A DNA stretch of 45,154 nucleotides from Oscillospiraceae bacterium. Lineage in GTDB: Bacteria > Bacillota > Clostridia > Oscillospirales > Oscillospiraceae. The notes below the pieces were generated by a model. That model was not told the DNA's origin. It saw only the letters and a program-made list of their open reading frames with translations, and did not search any database. Below are positions 37,922 through 45,154 of this stretch, piece by piece (position 1 is the stretch's first letter; each line of letters starts with the position of its first letter). Location of the stretch: NCBI GenBank assembly GCA_017549125.1, contig JAFYVL010000016.1, positions 1-45,154 of the forward strand, in the 5' to 3' direction. The position numbers and the translations under genes were made by a program.

Positions 37922-40369
37922 CTAGTCAAATCCGTTCACGTCAATAAATGCGGAAACATCCCGATTTTCCTTATCCTTGGCAAACTGCCGCAGTAAATGG
38001 GCAAGAAGTAACCGCAAGGGCTGGGTCATTTGACACCGCAGAGTCAGACGGTAACGGTAGTTATAGTTGATTTTTGCCACCGGGCAAGGGGCTGGACCAA
38101 GGCAGTTGCACTGCTCCCCGGCATAATCCGGGTGTTTCAGCAACTGACGGAGGCTGTCACGGAATTTCACAGCACCCCGCAGTACAGCAGTCTCCTCTTT
38201 GCCGGTGAAGGTCACCAACGCCACATCCCCAAAGGGCGGACATTGCTGCACCCGGCGCAGTTCCAGTTCCATACGGTAGAAGCCCGTATAATCCTGCTCT
38301 GCCGCCAGCTTCAGCACCTTGTGTTCCGGCACCAGGGTCTGGACGATGGCTTTACCGGCCGCATCACCACGACCTGCTCTGCCCACCACCTGGGTGAGCA
38401 TGTTGAAGGTGGTCTCCGCCGCCCGGTAATTATCAGAATACAGTCCCAAATCGCCATCAAGCACGCCAACCAAGGTCACATTGGGCAGGTTCAGCCCCTT
38501 GGCAACCATTTGCGTACCCAACAGAATGGGGATCTGTTCATTTTTAAAGTGATCTAAAATATTTTCGTGGGTGTTTGCGGCGCTGACGGTATCCGCATCC
38601 ATGCGATCTACCTTCAGATCGGAGAACAGCTTACTTAGCTCCTCCTGCACCTTCTGTGTACCTGTACCCACACGCTTCACAGGGCCGCCACATTGGGGGC
38701 ATCGCTCCACCGTCGGCTGGGAATAGCCGCAGTAATGGCACATAAGCCGCTCGTTGGCGCTGTGATAGGTGAGTCTTGCGCTGCATCGGGGACATTCCGG
38801 AGATTGTCGGCAATCCACACAGACCATGGCACGGCTATTGCCACGACGGTTCAAGAACAAAATGGTCTGCTTGCCGCTGTCCGCAGTTTCCCGAATGGCG
38901 CATCGCAGGGGCATACTCAAAGACAGGTCGTTACCCACTTCCAATTCCTGCCGCATATCCACGATCTCCACCCCGGGCAAGGCACGGCCATTATAGCGGT
39001 GGCGCAGGGTGTACAGGCGGTAGCGGCCGGTTTCGGCATAATACATACTCTCGATGCTGGGGGTGGCAGAGCCAAACAGCACCAGGGCATTTTCTTTCAG
39101 ACCTCGCCATTGGGCGATGGTTCTGGCATCATAGCGAGGGGCATTTTCCGATTTATAGGAATGCTCCTGTTCTTCGTCCAGGATAATAAGACCCAAATCA
39201 GGACAGGGGGCAAACACCGCAGAGCGAGTTCCCACCACCACCTTGGCTTCTCCGGAACGAACACGCTTCCATTGGTCATACCGTTCACCGGTACCCAGGG
39301 AACTGTGCAAAATGGCCACTTCCTGACCGAAATAGGCCGCCATCAACCCCAGCAACTGGGGGGTCAGAGCGATCTCCGGCACTAAGAGCATGGCCTGCTT
39401 GCCCTTTGCCAGGCAAGCACGGATCAATTGAATGTAAACAGAGGTCTTACCGGAACCGGTAATGCCATACAGCAAAGCCGTACCCGGTTGGGGCTGTGCC
39501 ATCTGGGCGCAAAGTCCCTCGAAGGCGGCTTGCTGTTCCGGGTTTAAGATCAGTTCCCCGTCCAATTGGACAGGCACGATCTCCCGACAGCGCAAAACCT
39601 CCCGTTCTGACAGCTGGACATAGCCCAACTCTGCCAGACGTTTCACCGTACCGGGCTTGGCACCGGTGAAATAGCAAATCTCCTTCACGGCGGCGCTGCC
39701 CACGGAGCATAATAACTCCAGTACATTTTTTTGCATCACCGCCGATTTTGGGCGGCTTGCGGCATATTCCATAGCCTCCTCCTGAGAGGATGCCAGGGTC
39801 GCGATCTTCTCGGTTTTGTCCGAGGCACGGCGCAGAAACTCCTGCTGACCGCTGATCCATTTTTTCTTCAGCAGATAGGCAATGGCCTTCTCGTAATCCT
39901 CCTCAGAGGACAGACTTTGGCGCAGTACATTGCCCTCCGCCTCTCCGCCCAACTGCTCTATCAGCTGCAACAGCTGCAGCGCATCTTTTTGACGGGGCGG
40001 TTTTTCCATCCAAATACGATCCTCCGTCAGACGGAAGGTCTCCTTGGTCTGGAACCATGCACCCGCCGGAAGCATGGTTTGAATGGCATCGAAAAACGTA
40101 CAGAAATACCGCTCCCGGATAAAGGCAGCCAGGCGCAGCATGGTAGGGCTCAGCACCGGTTCGTCGTCCAGCTTCTGCTCCACGGCTTTTAAGCCTGTGC
40201 CGTCCCCTTCTTCCACACTTAATACAACGCCTTTGGCCTTCCGGTTGCCACGACCGAAACTGACGGTCACTCGACAACCCGGCTCCAGATCCATGCCTGT
40301 CGGCACGAAATAGGAATAGGGCTTGTCGATGGCAAAATTAGCCGCTGATACAGCGATTTTTGCAATCAT
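37922..40369 (-). CDS. priA: Primosomal protein N' (replication restart helicase)
   Basis: 815 residues from ATG 40369, 9 bases from GGAAG. It restarts stalled replication forks by loading the replicative helicase. Domains in order: N-terminal DNA-binding domain ('IAKIAVSAANFAIDKPYSYF'), winged helix, helicase core with Walker A 'LYGITGSGKTSVYIQL', 'LVPEIALTPQ', 'VVGTRSAVFAP' and 'ILDEEQEHSYKSE', then the zinc region with repeated CxxC pairs ('CVDCRQSPECPRC', 'CHYCGYSQPTVERCPQC'), and 'LLGTQMVAKGLNLPNVTLVG', 'VVGRAGRGDAAG' in the second RecA lobe. A TTG three codons upstream is an alternative start. coaBC, commonly found between rpoZ and priA in Firmicutes, is absent. Confidence 0.95.
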   Translation of the reverse strand: MIAKIAVSAANFAIDKPYSYFVPTGMDLEPGCRVTVSFGRGNRKAKGVVLSVEEGDGTGLKAVEQKLDDEPVLSPTMLRLAAFIRERYFCTFFDAIQTMLPAGAWFQTKETFRLTEDRIWMEKPPRQKDALQLLQLIEQLGGEAEGNVLRQSLSSEEDYEKAIAYLLKKKWISGQQEFLRRASDKTEKIATLASSQEEAMEYAASRPKSAVMQKNVLELLCSVGSAAVKEICYFTGAKPGTVKRLAELGYVQLSEREVLRCREIVPVQLDGELILNPEQQAAFEGLCAQMAQPQPGTALLYGITGSGKTSVYIQLIRACLAKGKQAMLLVPEIALTPQLLGLMAAYFGQEVAILHSSLGTGERYDQWKRVRSGEAKVVVGTRSAVFAPCPDLGLIILDEEQEHSYKSENAPRYDARTIAQWRGLKENALVLFGSATPSIESMYYAETGRYRLYTLRHRYNGRALPGVEIVDMRQELEVGNDLSLSMPLRCAIRETADSGKQTILFLNRRGNSRAMVCVDCRQSPECPRCSARLTYHSANERLMCHYCGYSQPTVERCPQCGGPVKRVGTGTQKVQEELSKLFSDLKVDRMDADTVSAANTHENILDHFKNEQIPILLGTQMVAKGLNLPNVTLVGVLDGDLGLYSDNYRAAETTFNMLTQVVGRAGRGDAAGKAIVQTLVPEHKVLKLAAEQDYTGFYRMELELRRVQQCPPFGDVALVTFTGKEETAVLRGAVKFRDSLRQLLKHPDYAGEQCNCLGPAPCPVAKINYNYRYRLTLRCQMTQPLRLLLAHLLRQFAKDKENRDVSAFIDVNGFD

Positions 40370-40390
40370 AAAGCCCAACTTCCTTTCTTC

Positions 40391-40597
40391 TTACTTCTTG
40401 TACTCTTCCTTCAGACCGGCAGTGAGCTCGCCAGCTGCCACTTCACGGATTGCCAGAGTGACAGGCTTCTCAGGCAGTTCTTCCTGAAGCGCTTCCGCTT
40501 CAAAAGCGATCTGTCTTGCACGCTGGGCAACCACATTCACCAACAGGTAACGGCTGTCCACATTCTTCAAAAGGTCTGCTACAGGGGGGTAAAGCAT
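40391..40597 (-). CDS. rpoZ: RNA polymerase omega subunit
   Basis: 68 residues from ATG 40597, with GGAGG 8 bases upstream; a TTG five codons earlier overlaps that site and is unlikely. The omega signature 'RYLLVNVVAQRARQIAFEAE' follows 'MLYPPVADLLKNVDS', and 'KPVTLAIREVAAGEL' closes the fold. It helps assemble and stabilise RNA polymerase. It lies 19 bp after gmk, the usual Firmicutes order. Confidence 0.93.
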   Translation of the reverse strand: MLYPPVADLLKNVDSRYLLVNVVAQRARQIAFEAEALQEELPEKPVTLAIREVAAGELTAGLKEEYKK

Positions 40598-40616
40598 AAT
40601 CAAATCCTCCAATTTC

Positions 40617-41174
40617 TTACTCGTCTTGTTCGGCGATGATATTTAAAATTTTATCGGCACAGGTTTCCACCTGGTCGTTGATAACTACATGGTCATAGGC
40701 AGACAGCTGCTCCATTTCCCAATCGGCTCTTGCCAGGCGCATGGTGATCTGCTCCTCGGTGGTGTCACCTCGGCCACGGAGTCTGCGCTCCAGCTCCTCC
40801 TTAGAGGGCGGTGCAATGAAGATCAAGGTGGCATCCGGACGTTGCTTACGGATATTGAATGCGCCCACAGGCTCTACATCCAGAATCACATGGCCACGGG
40901 TCAGCTTATCTTCCAACTGGGCAATGGGTGTGCCGTAGGCACGGTCCATGTGCATATCGTATTCCAGAAATTCGTTGTTATCCACCATTTCCTTGAATCT
41001 CTCTGGCGTCACGAAATAATAGTGGACACCTTCGATCTCGTTGGGACGGGGGGCTCGGGTGGTGGCGGATACGGAGAATGCCAGATCCTGCCGCTTGGAC
41101 ATGACGCTGGCCAGAACCGTTCCCTTACCTACACCGGACGCACCGGAGATCACGAACAATTTACCCTTCGACAT
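40617..41174 (-). CDS. gmk: Guanylate kinase
   Basis: 185 residues. It phosphorylates GMP to GDP with ATP. P-loop '[17 protein letters not shown]', GMP-binding '[20 protein letters not shown]' and '[18 protein letters not shown]', '[17 protein letters not shown]', and lid '[17 protein letters not shown]'. The 'EPVGA' segment differs slightly from the common 'EVQGA'. It overlaps the end of remA by 14 bp, with GGAGGA upstream of the ATG. Confidence 0.96.
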   Translation of the reverse strand: MSKGKLFVISGASGVGKGTVLASVMSKRQDLAFSVSATTRAPRPNEIEGVHYYFVTPERFKEMVDNNEFLEYDMHMDRAYGTPIAQLEDKLTRGHVILDVEPVGAFNIRKQRPDATLIFIAPPSKEELERRLRGRGDTTEEQITMRLARADWEMEQLSAYDHVVINDQVETCADKILNIIAEQDE

Positions 41175-41412
41175 TTTCTTCCTCCTTCCAGCGTTCCTCC
41201 AACATTTCCGGAGTCAATGCCGACAGGATCACATGGTCTGTATCCATCAGCAATACCGCTTTTGTCTTTCTACCGTAAGAGGCATCAATGAGCATACCAC
41301 GCTCTCTGGCCTCCTGCACGATTCGCTTGATGGGCGCAGAATCCGGTTCCAGAATGCTCAGCACTCTGCCGGCTGCCACCATACTGCCAAATCCAATGTT
41401 TATCAGTCTCAT
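41161..41412 (-). CDS. remA: RemA/DUF370 family regulatory protein
   Basis: 83 residues, complete family signature: '[20 protein letters not shown]', '[20 protein letters not shown]', '[20 protein letters not shown]'. In Bacillus subtilis RemA binds DNA and switches on extracellular-matrix genes; in this position next to gmk it is conserved across many Firmicutes, including non-biofilm species. GAGGG upstream of the ATG at 41412. Sits between yloC-like and gmk genes, as usual. Confidence 0.93.
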   Translation of the reverse strand: MRLINIGFGSMVAAGRVLSILEPDSAPIKRIVQEARERGMLIDASYGRKTKAVLLMDTDHVILSALTPEMLEERWKEEENVEG

Positions 41413-41421
41413 ACAGCCCTC

Positions 41422-42300
41422 TTATTCAATGTTCTGGGTCTGCTCACGAATCTTTTCCAGTTCCGCCTTAATATCCACCACGATTCGTGCCAGATTCACA
41501 TCTGTGCACTTAGAGCCGATGGTATTGGCCTCACGGTTCATTTCCTGCAGCAGGAAGTCCAGCTTTCTGCCCACAGCACCGCCGGCATCGAGCATGGTAT
41601 TCATCTGTTCCAGATGGCTACGCAGGCGAACGGTCTCTTCGTCCACAGCCACTTTATCAGCGAAGATAGCCGCCTCGGTAAGAATACGGCTCTCGTCGAT
41701 ATTGGTATTTTCCAGCACCTCACGGAGTTTGGCTTCCAGGCGGACGCGGTAGTCGGTTACGGTCTTGCCATTGCCCTGTTCCACCAAGGATACATAGTCC
41801 AGAATGGTTTGACCACGGCTGCGCAGATCCTTATCCAGAGCCGCACCCTCGGTGCAGCGCATGGCATCATAGCCTTCCAAGGCCTTATTGACCGCAAACA
41901 TCAGATCGCTGAGCAGCTGCTCCTCGTCCACTTGGGGCTTTTCCACCACGAACACATCGGGCAAACGAGAAGCGGTGGAGACGCTGATATCATCTGCCAC
42001 ACCGAACTCGGTGACCATCTGGCGCATGGCATTCAAATAGCCCTCCAGAACGGTCTTGTTCAGGCTGATGCTCACATCCTCACCGGCTTCGCTGCGCATG
42101 GAGATGAATACATCCACCTTGCCACGGGACACAGAAGCCTTCACCGCCTGCTTCACAGCGTCCTCGGCAAAGGACAGCATCCGGGGCAGACGTACGGAAC
42201 AATCCAGATAACGGTTATTGACGGAGCGCAGCTCCACAGTAAACTCACGACCGTTTACCGTTTCCACGGCACGGCCATAGCCGGTCATACTCTTGATCAA
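41422..42300 (-). CDS. YicC/YloC-family endoribonuclease (probable TTG start)
   Basis: 292 residues if started at TTG 42300, giving the usual 'MIKSMTGYGRAVETVNGREF'. The ATG at 42306 adds two residues but is only 2-3 bases from AGAGG, too close; TTG is 8 bases away, so I prefer it. Other motifs: 'ELRSVNNRYLDCSVRLPRML', 'VKASVSRGKVDVFISM', and the C-terminal 'EETVRLRSHLEQMNTMLDAG', 'GRKLDFLLQEMNREANTIGS' and 'VVDIKAELEKIREQTQNIE'. Family members are RNA-cleaving stress-linked proteins. It follows the RseC-like gene and precedes remA. Confidence 0.9.
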   Translation of the reverse strand: MIKSMTGYGRAVETVNGREFTVELRSVNNRYLDCSVRLPRMLSFAEDAVKQAVKASVSRGKVDVFISMRSEAGEDVSISLNKTVLEGYLNAMRQMVTEFGVADDISVSTASRLPDVFVVEKPQVDEEQLLSDLMFAVNKALEGYDAMRCTEGAALDKDLRSRGQTILDYVSLVEQGNGKTVTDYRVRLEAKLREVLENTNIDESRILTEAAIFADKVAVDEETVRLRSHLEQMNTMLDAGGAVGRKLDFLLQEMNREANTIGSKCTDVNLARIVVDIKAELEKIREQTQNIE

Positions 42301-42316
42301 GGTCATTTCCTCTTTT

Positions 42317-42721
42317 CTATTGGGCATAGCCCGTAATGGTATAGACGGTTTCTTTCTTTTTGAGAACCAGACGGTCATAGGCCACCGCCGCGGCCACAGC
42401 CAGGGCAAAACCCAGTAGACCCGTCCAGATCCCCACACCCCAGGTAAGCTTTCCCAACAGGTAGCCACCCAGGAACAGGATCAGCGGTAGCATATATAGC
42501 ACCGCAGCCCCTAACAGCACCGGAGCAGATTGACTTTCCAGCCTTACCCGATCCCCTACCCTTGCCCCAATGGGGTTTTGGGCGGTTAGGGTTATAGACT
42601 CTTTCACCGCACCACAACCGGAGCATTGATGGCAATCACCGGAGCAAGCACTCTCCCGTATGTGTACCACACGGGCCGTGCCGTCGGCATGGCAACTGAC
42701 CACTTTGACGGTTTGCTCCAT
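42317..42721 (-). CDS. RseC/MucC-like membrane protein (SoxR-reducing system type)
   Basis: 134 residues. The N-terminal part has a four-cysteine cluster 'SACSGDCHQCSGC' (about 24-36), a likely redox or Fe-S site, followed by a small beta domain ('NPIGARVGDRVRLESQSA') and two membrane helices (about 69-88 and 95-115). This is the RseC layout; in Gram-negatives RseC helps control sigma-E or SoxR reduction, while the Firmicutes homologues are linked by context to redox membrane complexes (Rnf) or, as here, lie alone. Between cdaR and the yicC-like gene it is an uncommon insertion. AAGGAAG upstream of the ATG. Confidence 0.85.
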   Translation of the reverse strand: MEQTVKVVSCHADGTARVVHIRESACSGDCHQCSGCGAVKESITLTAQNPIGARVGDRVRLESQSAPVLLGAAVLYMLPLILFLGGYLLGKLTWGVGIWTGLLGFALAVAAAVAYDRLVLKKKETVYTITGYAQ

Positions 42722-42724
42722 GGA

Positions 42725-43969
42725 TCAGGCTTCCTTCTGGGAAATGGTGGCGGTCACGGTATAAGTACCTACGGCGCCGCTGGCTGTAAAGCCATCCGCC
42801 AGTTCAACAGTAGCTGTGTATTTTTCAACACCCAGCACCGCATCCGACAGATCTACGATCACCGTAATATCCGAATCGGTCATCCGAGCCAGTTCCGCCG
42901 CGCTGCCACGGATCATCACTTCCACCACCTCTGCAGACAGCTGGACGGACATACCGTCTGGCAGGTCAACCGTTCGGATCTGTGTCACGTGGAAGGTGCG
43001 TGTGCTCAAACCGTCGAAATCAATTTCTGCGGTCACGGTGGTCACACCGGTCTCGTTGGTAACACCCTCGGGCAGCGTCAGTTCAAACTCCAAGGTCTGA
43101 GATTCCTTCAGCTTGCCCAAATCCACAGTACCCACAACGATCTCTTCCATGCCGGAGACTACCGCCTCAGGACCGGAGACAGACAGGGTCTGGTGGGACA
43201 GGGTGATCTTGGTATTCTCAAGGGTAGCACCGCCGCCGGGGGTCACATTGAGCTTCAAGGGCAATTCCTTGAACAGGGCAATGGGTACGGTGACATTCAC
43301 CTGGTAGTTATCGTCTACGGTTTTGACAAATTCATTTTTGACCTCTTTGCCATTCTGATCACAGAGGGTAAAGGTCTTGGACTCCACAATGGTCTCCCGG
43401 CAATTTGCCAGGTCGATCTCCACCACCGCCTGGGTGATGGTCTTTACCACGCTGGCAGGACCGGAAACCACGATCATTTCCCGATCCAGCTGCTCCGGCT
43501 CTTTCACGAAGTCGGCAGGGGTATTATTCTTATAGATCACATTCACAGGAATCTCTTTTTCCAGCTTTTCTTCCACCACCAGGCGGATGCTGTTGGGATT
43601 CTTGCTCTGGATCGTCAGCGCATCGCTGGGAATATCTCCGGGAGGAACGAACAGGTAACTTAGATTATGCTCACCGGCATCGTAGATCTTGGTCACATCC
43701 ACCACCACGGAGGTGTTCTTGTTGCTGATCTTATTCAGGTCTGTACGGTTGCCTGCCAGCTGCAGATCCACCGTTTCAATTTGCTCGGTAATGATCAGCT
43801 TACGGTCATTGAGCACACCCTCGCCCTGCAATTCCACGCTCACACCGTAAATGGTGGTTTCTGAGTTGGGACTCACCACAGTGATCACATACAGCCACAG
43901 ACCAAAAGCGACAATTCCGGACAGCAGGAGCATGACCAGCTTATTACTGAAAATGGACTTATTTTTCAT
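42725..43969 (-). CDS. cdaR: CdaR, YbbR-domain regulator of diadenylate cyclase
   Basis: 414 residues. One N-terminal membrane anchor (about 10-30, 'KLVMLLLSGIVAFGLWLYVI') and four extracellular YbbR repeats, each with a 'VSGPxxVV' or 'IRGSAAEL' type segment (e.g. 'EMIVVSGPASVVKTITQAVV', 'TLSVSGPEAVVSGMEEIVVG', 'VEVMIRGSAAELARM'). In Firmicutes it binds CdaA and tunes c-di-AMP synthesis. It overlaps the end of cdaA by 11 bp; GGAGGAC precedes the ATG. glmM, usually the third gene of this operon, is replaced here by the RseC-like gene. Confidence 0.92.
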   Translation of the reverse strand: MKNKSIFSNKLVMLLLSGIVAFGLWLYVITVVSPNSETTIYGVSVELQGEGVLNDRKLIITEQIETVDLQLAGNRTDLNKISNKNTSVVVDVTKIYDAGEHNLSYLFVPPGDIPSDALTIQSKNPNSIRLVVEEKLEKEIPVNVIYKNNTPADFVKEPEQLDREMIVVSGPASVVKTITQAVVEIDLANCRETIVESKTFTLCDQNGKEVKNEFVKTVDDNYQVNVTVPIALFKELPLKLNVTPGGGATLENTKITLSHQTLSVSGPEAVVSGMEEIVVGTVDLGKLKESQTLEFELTLPEGVTNETGVTTVTAEIDFDGLSTRTFHVTQIRTVDLPDGMSVQLSAEVVEVMIRGSAAELARMTDSDITVIVDLSDAVLGVEKYTATVELADGFTASGAVGTYTVTATISQKEA

Positions 43970-44825
43970 GCTTGTCCTCCTTGTCTCTCTTAGACAGCTT
44001 CTGGCGAAGCTTCAGCACCAGGCCATCTTCCTGGTTGGTATCCTCGGGGCAAAGTTCATTGATGAGCAGTCTTTCCAGGGTCTGGGGGGCTAAATGGCGC
44101 TTCAGCACACCGCCCACAGCCACAGAAATGGCGCCAGTCTCCTCAGAGACGATGACCACCACCGCATCCGTGGCTTCGCTGACACCCACACCGGCACGGT
44201 GACGAGTACCCAGATCCACGCTGAGACGACGGCTCTCAGACAAGGGCAGCACGCAGGCAGCTGCTGCCACACGGCCATTACGAATGATCATTGCACCATC
44301 ATGCAAAGCGGCCTTGGGGAAGAAAATGTTGCGAAGCAACTGGGTAGAAACCTGGGCATCGATCTGGGTGCCGGTCTTGAAGAACTCATCCAGGCGATTG
44401 TCACGCTCGAACACGATCAGCGCACCTACACGCTCACGGCTCATATCCTCACAGGCATTGATCACATTGCGGATCACAGGCTGCATCTCCTGCTCAGGCT
44501 TGGCAACACCGAAGATCTTCTTGAACTTCATGCTGCCCAGATGGTCGATCATACGGCGCAGCTCCGGCTGGAACAATACCACCAGGGCAATCAAACCGAT
44601 GGCCAGGAATTGATCCAGTATAAAGTTCAGCGTATGCAGCTGGAATACGTCGGTCAGCCAGGAAACCACGATCACGACCACCACCACTTTGGCAACTCTA
44701 GTCGTGCCTGTGGTACGGAACAATGGCGTAAGCATATAAATTAAAAATGCCACCAAAACGATATCCAATATATCTGTTAACTTAATGGATGCGATCTGTT
44801 GCATGATCACTGTCAAGTTCTCCAT
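43959..44825 (-). CDS. cdaA: Diadenylate cyclase CdaA
   Basis: 288 residues from ATG 44825 (GAGGTG upstream). Three N-terminal membrane helices (about 17-36, 46-60, 70-86) and a cytoplasmic DAC domain that joins two ATP into c-di-AMP. Signature residues are intact: 'LFQPELRRMIDHLGS', 'GALIVFERDNRLDEF', 'KAALHDGAMIIRNGRV' (Asp176-Gly-Ala) and 'GTRHRAGVGVSEATDA' (Arg208-His-Arg). c-di-AMP controls potassium and osmotic balance. First gene of the long cluster, behind a clear promoter. Confidence 0.95.
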   Translation of the reverse strand: MENLTVIMQQIASIKLTDILDIVLVAFLIYMLTPLFRTTGTTRVAKVVVVVIVVSWLTDVFQLHTLNFILDQFLAIGLIALVVLFQPELRRMIDHLGSMKFKKIFGVAKPEQEMQPVIRNVINACEDMSRERVGALIVFERDNRLDEFFKTGTQIDAQVSTQLLRNIFFPKAALHDGAMIIRNGRVAAAACVLPLSESRRLSVDLGTRHRAGVGVSEATDAVVVIVSEETGAISVAVGGVLKRHLAPQTLERLLINELCPEDTNQEDGLVLKLRQKLSKRDKEDKHEK

Positions 44826-44903
44826 AAGACACCTCGTTCCTCTTTTTATCGAATCCAAACCAATGTTTTTCACAAATTGGTATAACTAGCCTATTATCCG
44901 TAC

Positions 44904-44933
44904 TATTATAGCGTAAAACCACTCCAATGGCAA
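44904..44933 (-). promoter_or_regulatory. Sigma-A promoter of cdaA and the housekeeping cluster
   Basis: Minus strand TTGCCA (44933-44928), 18 bp, perfect TATAAT (44909-44904). The leader is about 70 bases. No other strong promoter was noticed within the cluster, so it may drive most of it. Confidence 0.75.
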
Positions 44934-44990
44934 TAGGTAAACATAAAAAATTTACGTTCGCCCCACTCCCTTCCGAATCCTGCCTGGTAC

Positions 44991-45130
44991 ACCGGAATGC
45001 ACCGAAATGCACCGAAATGCACCGGAATGCACCGGAATGCACCGGAATGCAACGGAATGCAACGGAATGCAACGAAATGCAACGAAATGCAACGGAATGC
45101 AACGAAATGCAACGGAATGCAACGAAATAC
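44991..45130. repeat. Tandem 10-bp minisatellite, 14 copies
   Basis: Fourteen head-to-tail units of consensus A(C/A)CG(G/A)AATGC. Units 1-6 start ACCG and units 7-14 start AACG; the last unit is slightly degraded (AACGAAATAC). The period matches one helical turn. All frames on both strands are open and code 10-residue-periodic peptides (CNEMQRNATE; RCISLHSVAF) without ribosome sites, so no gene is called. The stretch 44934-44990 and 45131-45154 shows nothing else. Confidence 0.95.
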
Positions 45131-45154
45131 CCCTCATAATCATACTCATACTCA

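Noticed and set aside
44782-45149. Overlapping short frames on both strands across the 10-bp repeat
   Set aside because: A 10-bp unit opens all frames by chance; the peptides are pure repeats and lack ribosome sites.

Overview
The window looks like a chromosomal piece of an anaerobic, low-to-mid GC Gram-positive bacterium of the class Clostridia, probably an Oscillospirales-type gut organism. This is inferred from gene content and order: a Firmicutes housekeeping block (cdaA-cdaR ... yloC-remA-gmk-rpoZ-priA-def-fmt-rsmB-rlmN-prpC-pknB-rsgA), AGGAGG-type ribosome sites, consensus sigma-A promoters (many with a perfect TATAAT), class III anaerobic ribonucleotide reductase, lipoproteins and BspA-like surface proteins, and many short palindromic intergenic repeats. 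No rRNA, tRNA, CRISPR array, prophage or transposase gene was seen.

Layout. 1-1000: repeat-rich flank, a small lipoprotein gene with its own promoter and terminator, and a chain of micro-hairpins separated by CGATAT/ATATCG. 1000-5293 (minus): one tightly packed operon (XRE-type membrane regulator, 5-formyl-THF cyclo-ligase, PH-like membrane protein, DUF1643, DUF6472, and a beta-propeller lipoprotein whose C-terminal peptidase-like domain seems to have lost its metal site). 5335-7704: CBS-domain protein, hemolysin III/PAQR membrane protein behind a structured leader, and an SGNH hydrolase. 7781-14414 (minus): a ceramidase-like lipoprotein followed by a 1700-residue membrane-anchored surface protein made of four 'YWNV' repeats and three beta-helix modules. 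14491-21141: a 2-oxoacid (probably pyruvate) dehydrogenase locus with MBL hydrolase, fused E1 alpha/beta, two-lipoyl E2 with a TTG start, a DeoR-type regulator and a divergent lipoate-protein ligase; E3 is not present. 21142-25124: small XRE regulator, three miniature palindromic elements and a large LRR/DUF2927-like secreted protein. 25125-29600: a lactate/malate dehydrogenase family enzyme with a malate-type specificity residue, aldose epimerase, and nrdD behind two probable NrdR boxes. 29598-30108: mosaic of intergenic repeats. 30107-44933 (minus): the long housekeeping cluster for c-di-AMP synthesis, nucleotide supply, replication restart, translation initiation, rRNA methylation, Ser/Thr kinase/phosphatase signalling and ribosome maturation. 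44991-45130: a 14-copy, 10-bp tandem repeat.

How it fits together. The dehydrogenase locus is self-consistent: E1 and E2 need lipoylation, LplA supplies it, and the DeoR protein probably controls all three transcription units through TAACA-type direct repeats. The housekeeping cluster is largely translationally coupled, with 4-17 bp overlaps or gaps of a few bases, and probably reads from a promoter in front of cdaA. Function calls rest on motifs read by eye; no database search was possible.
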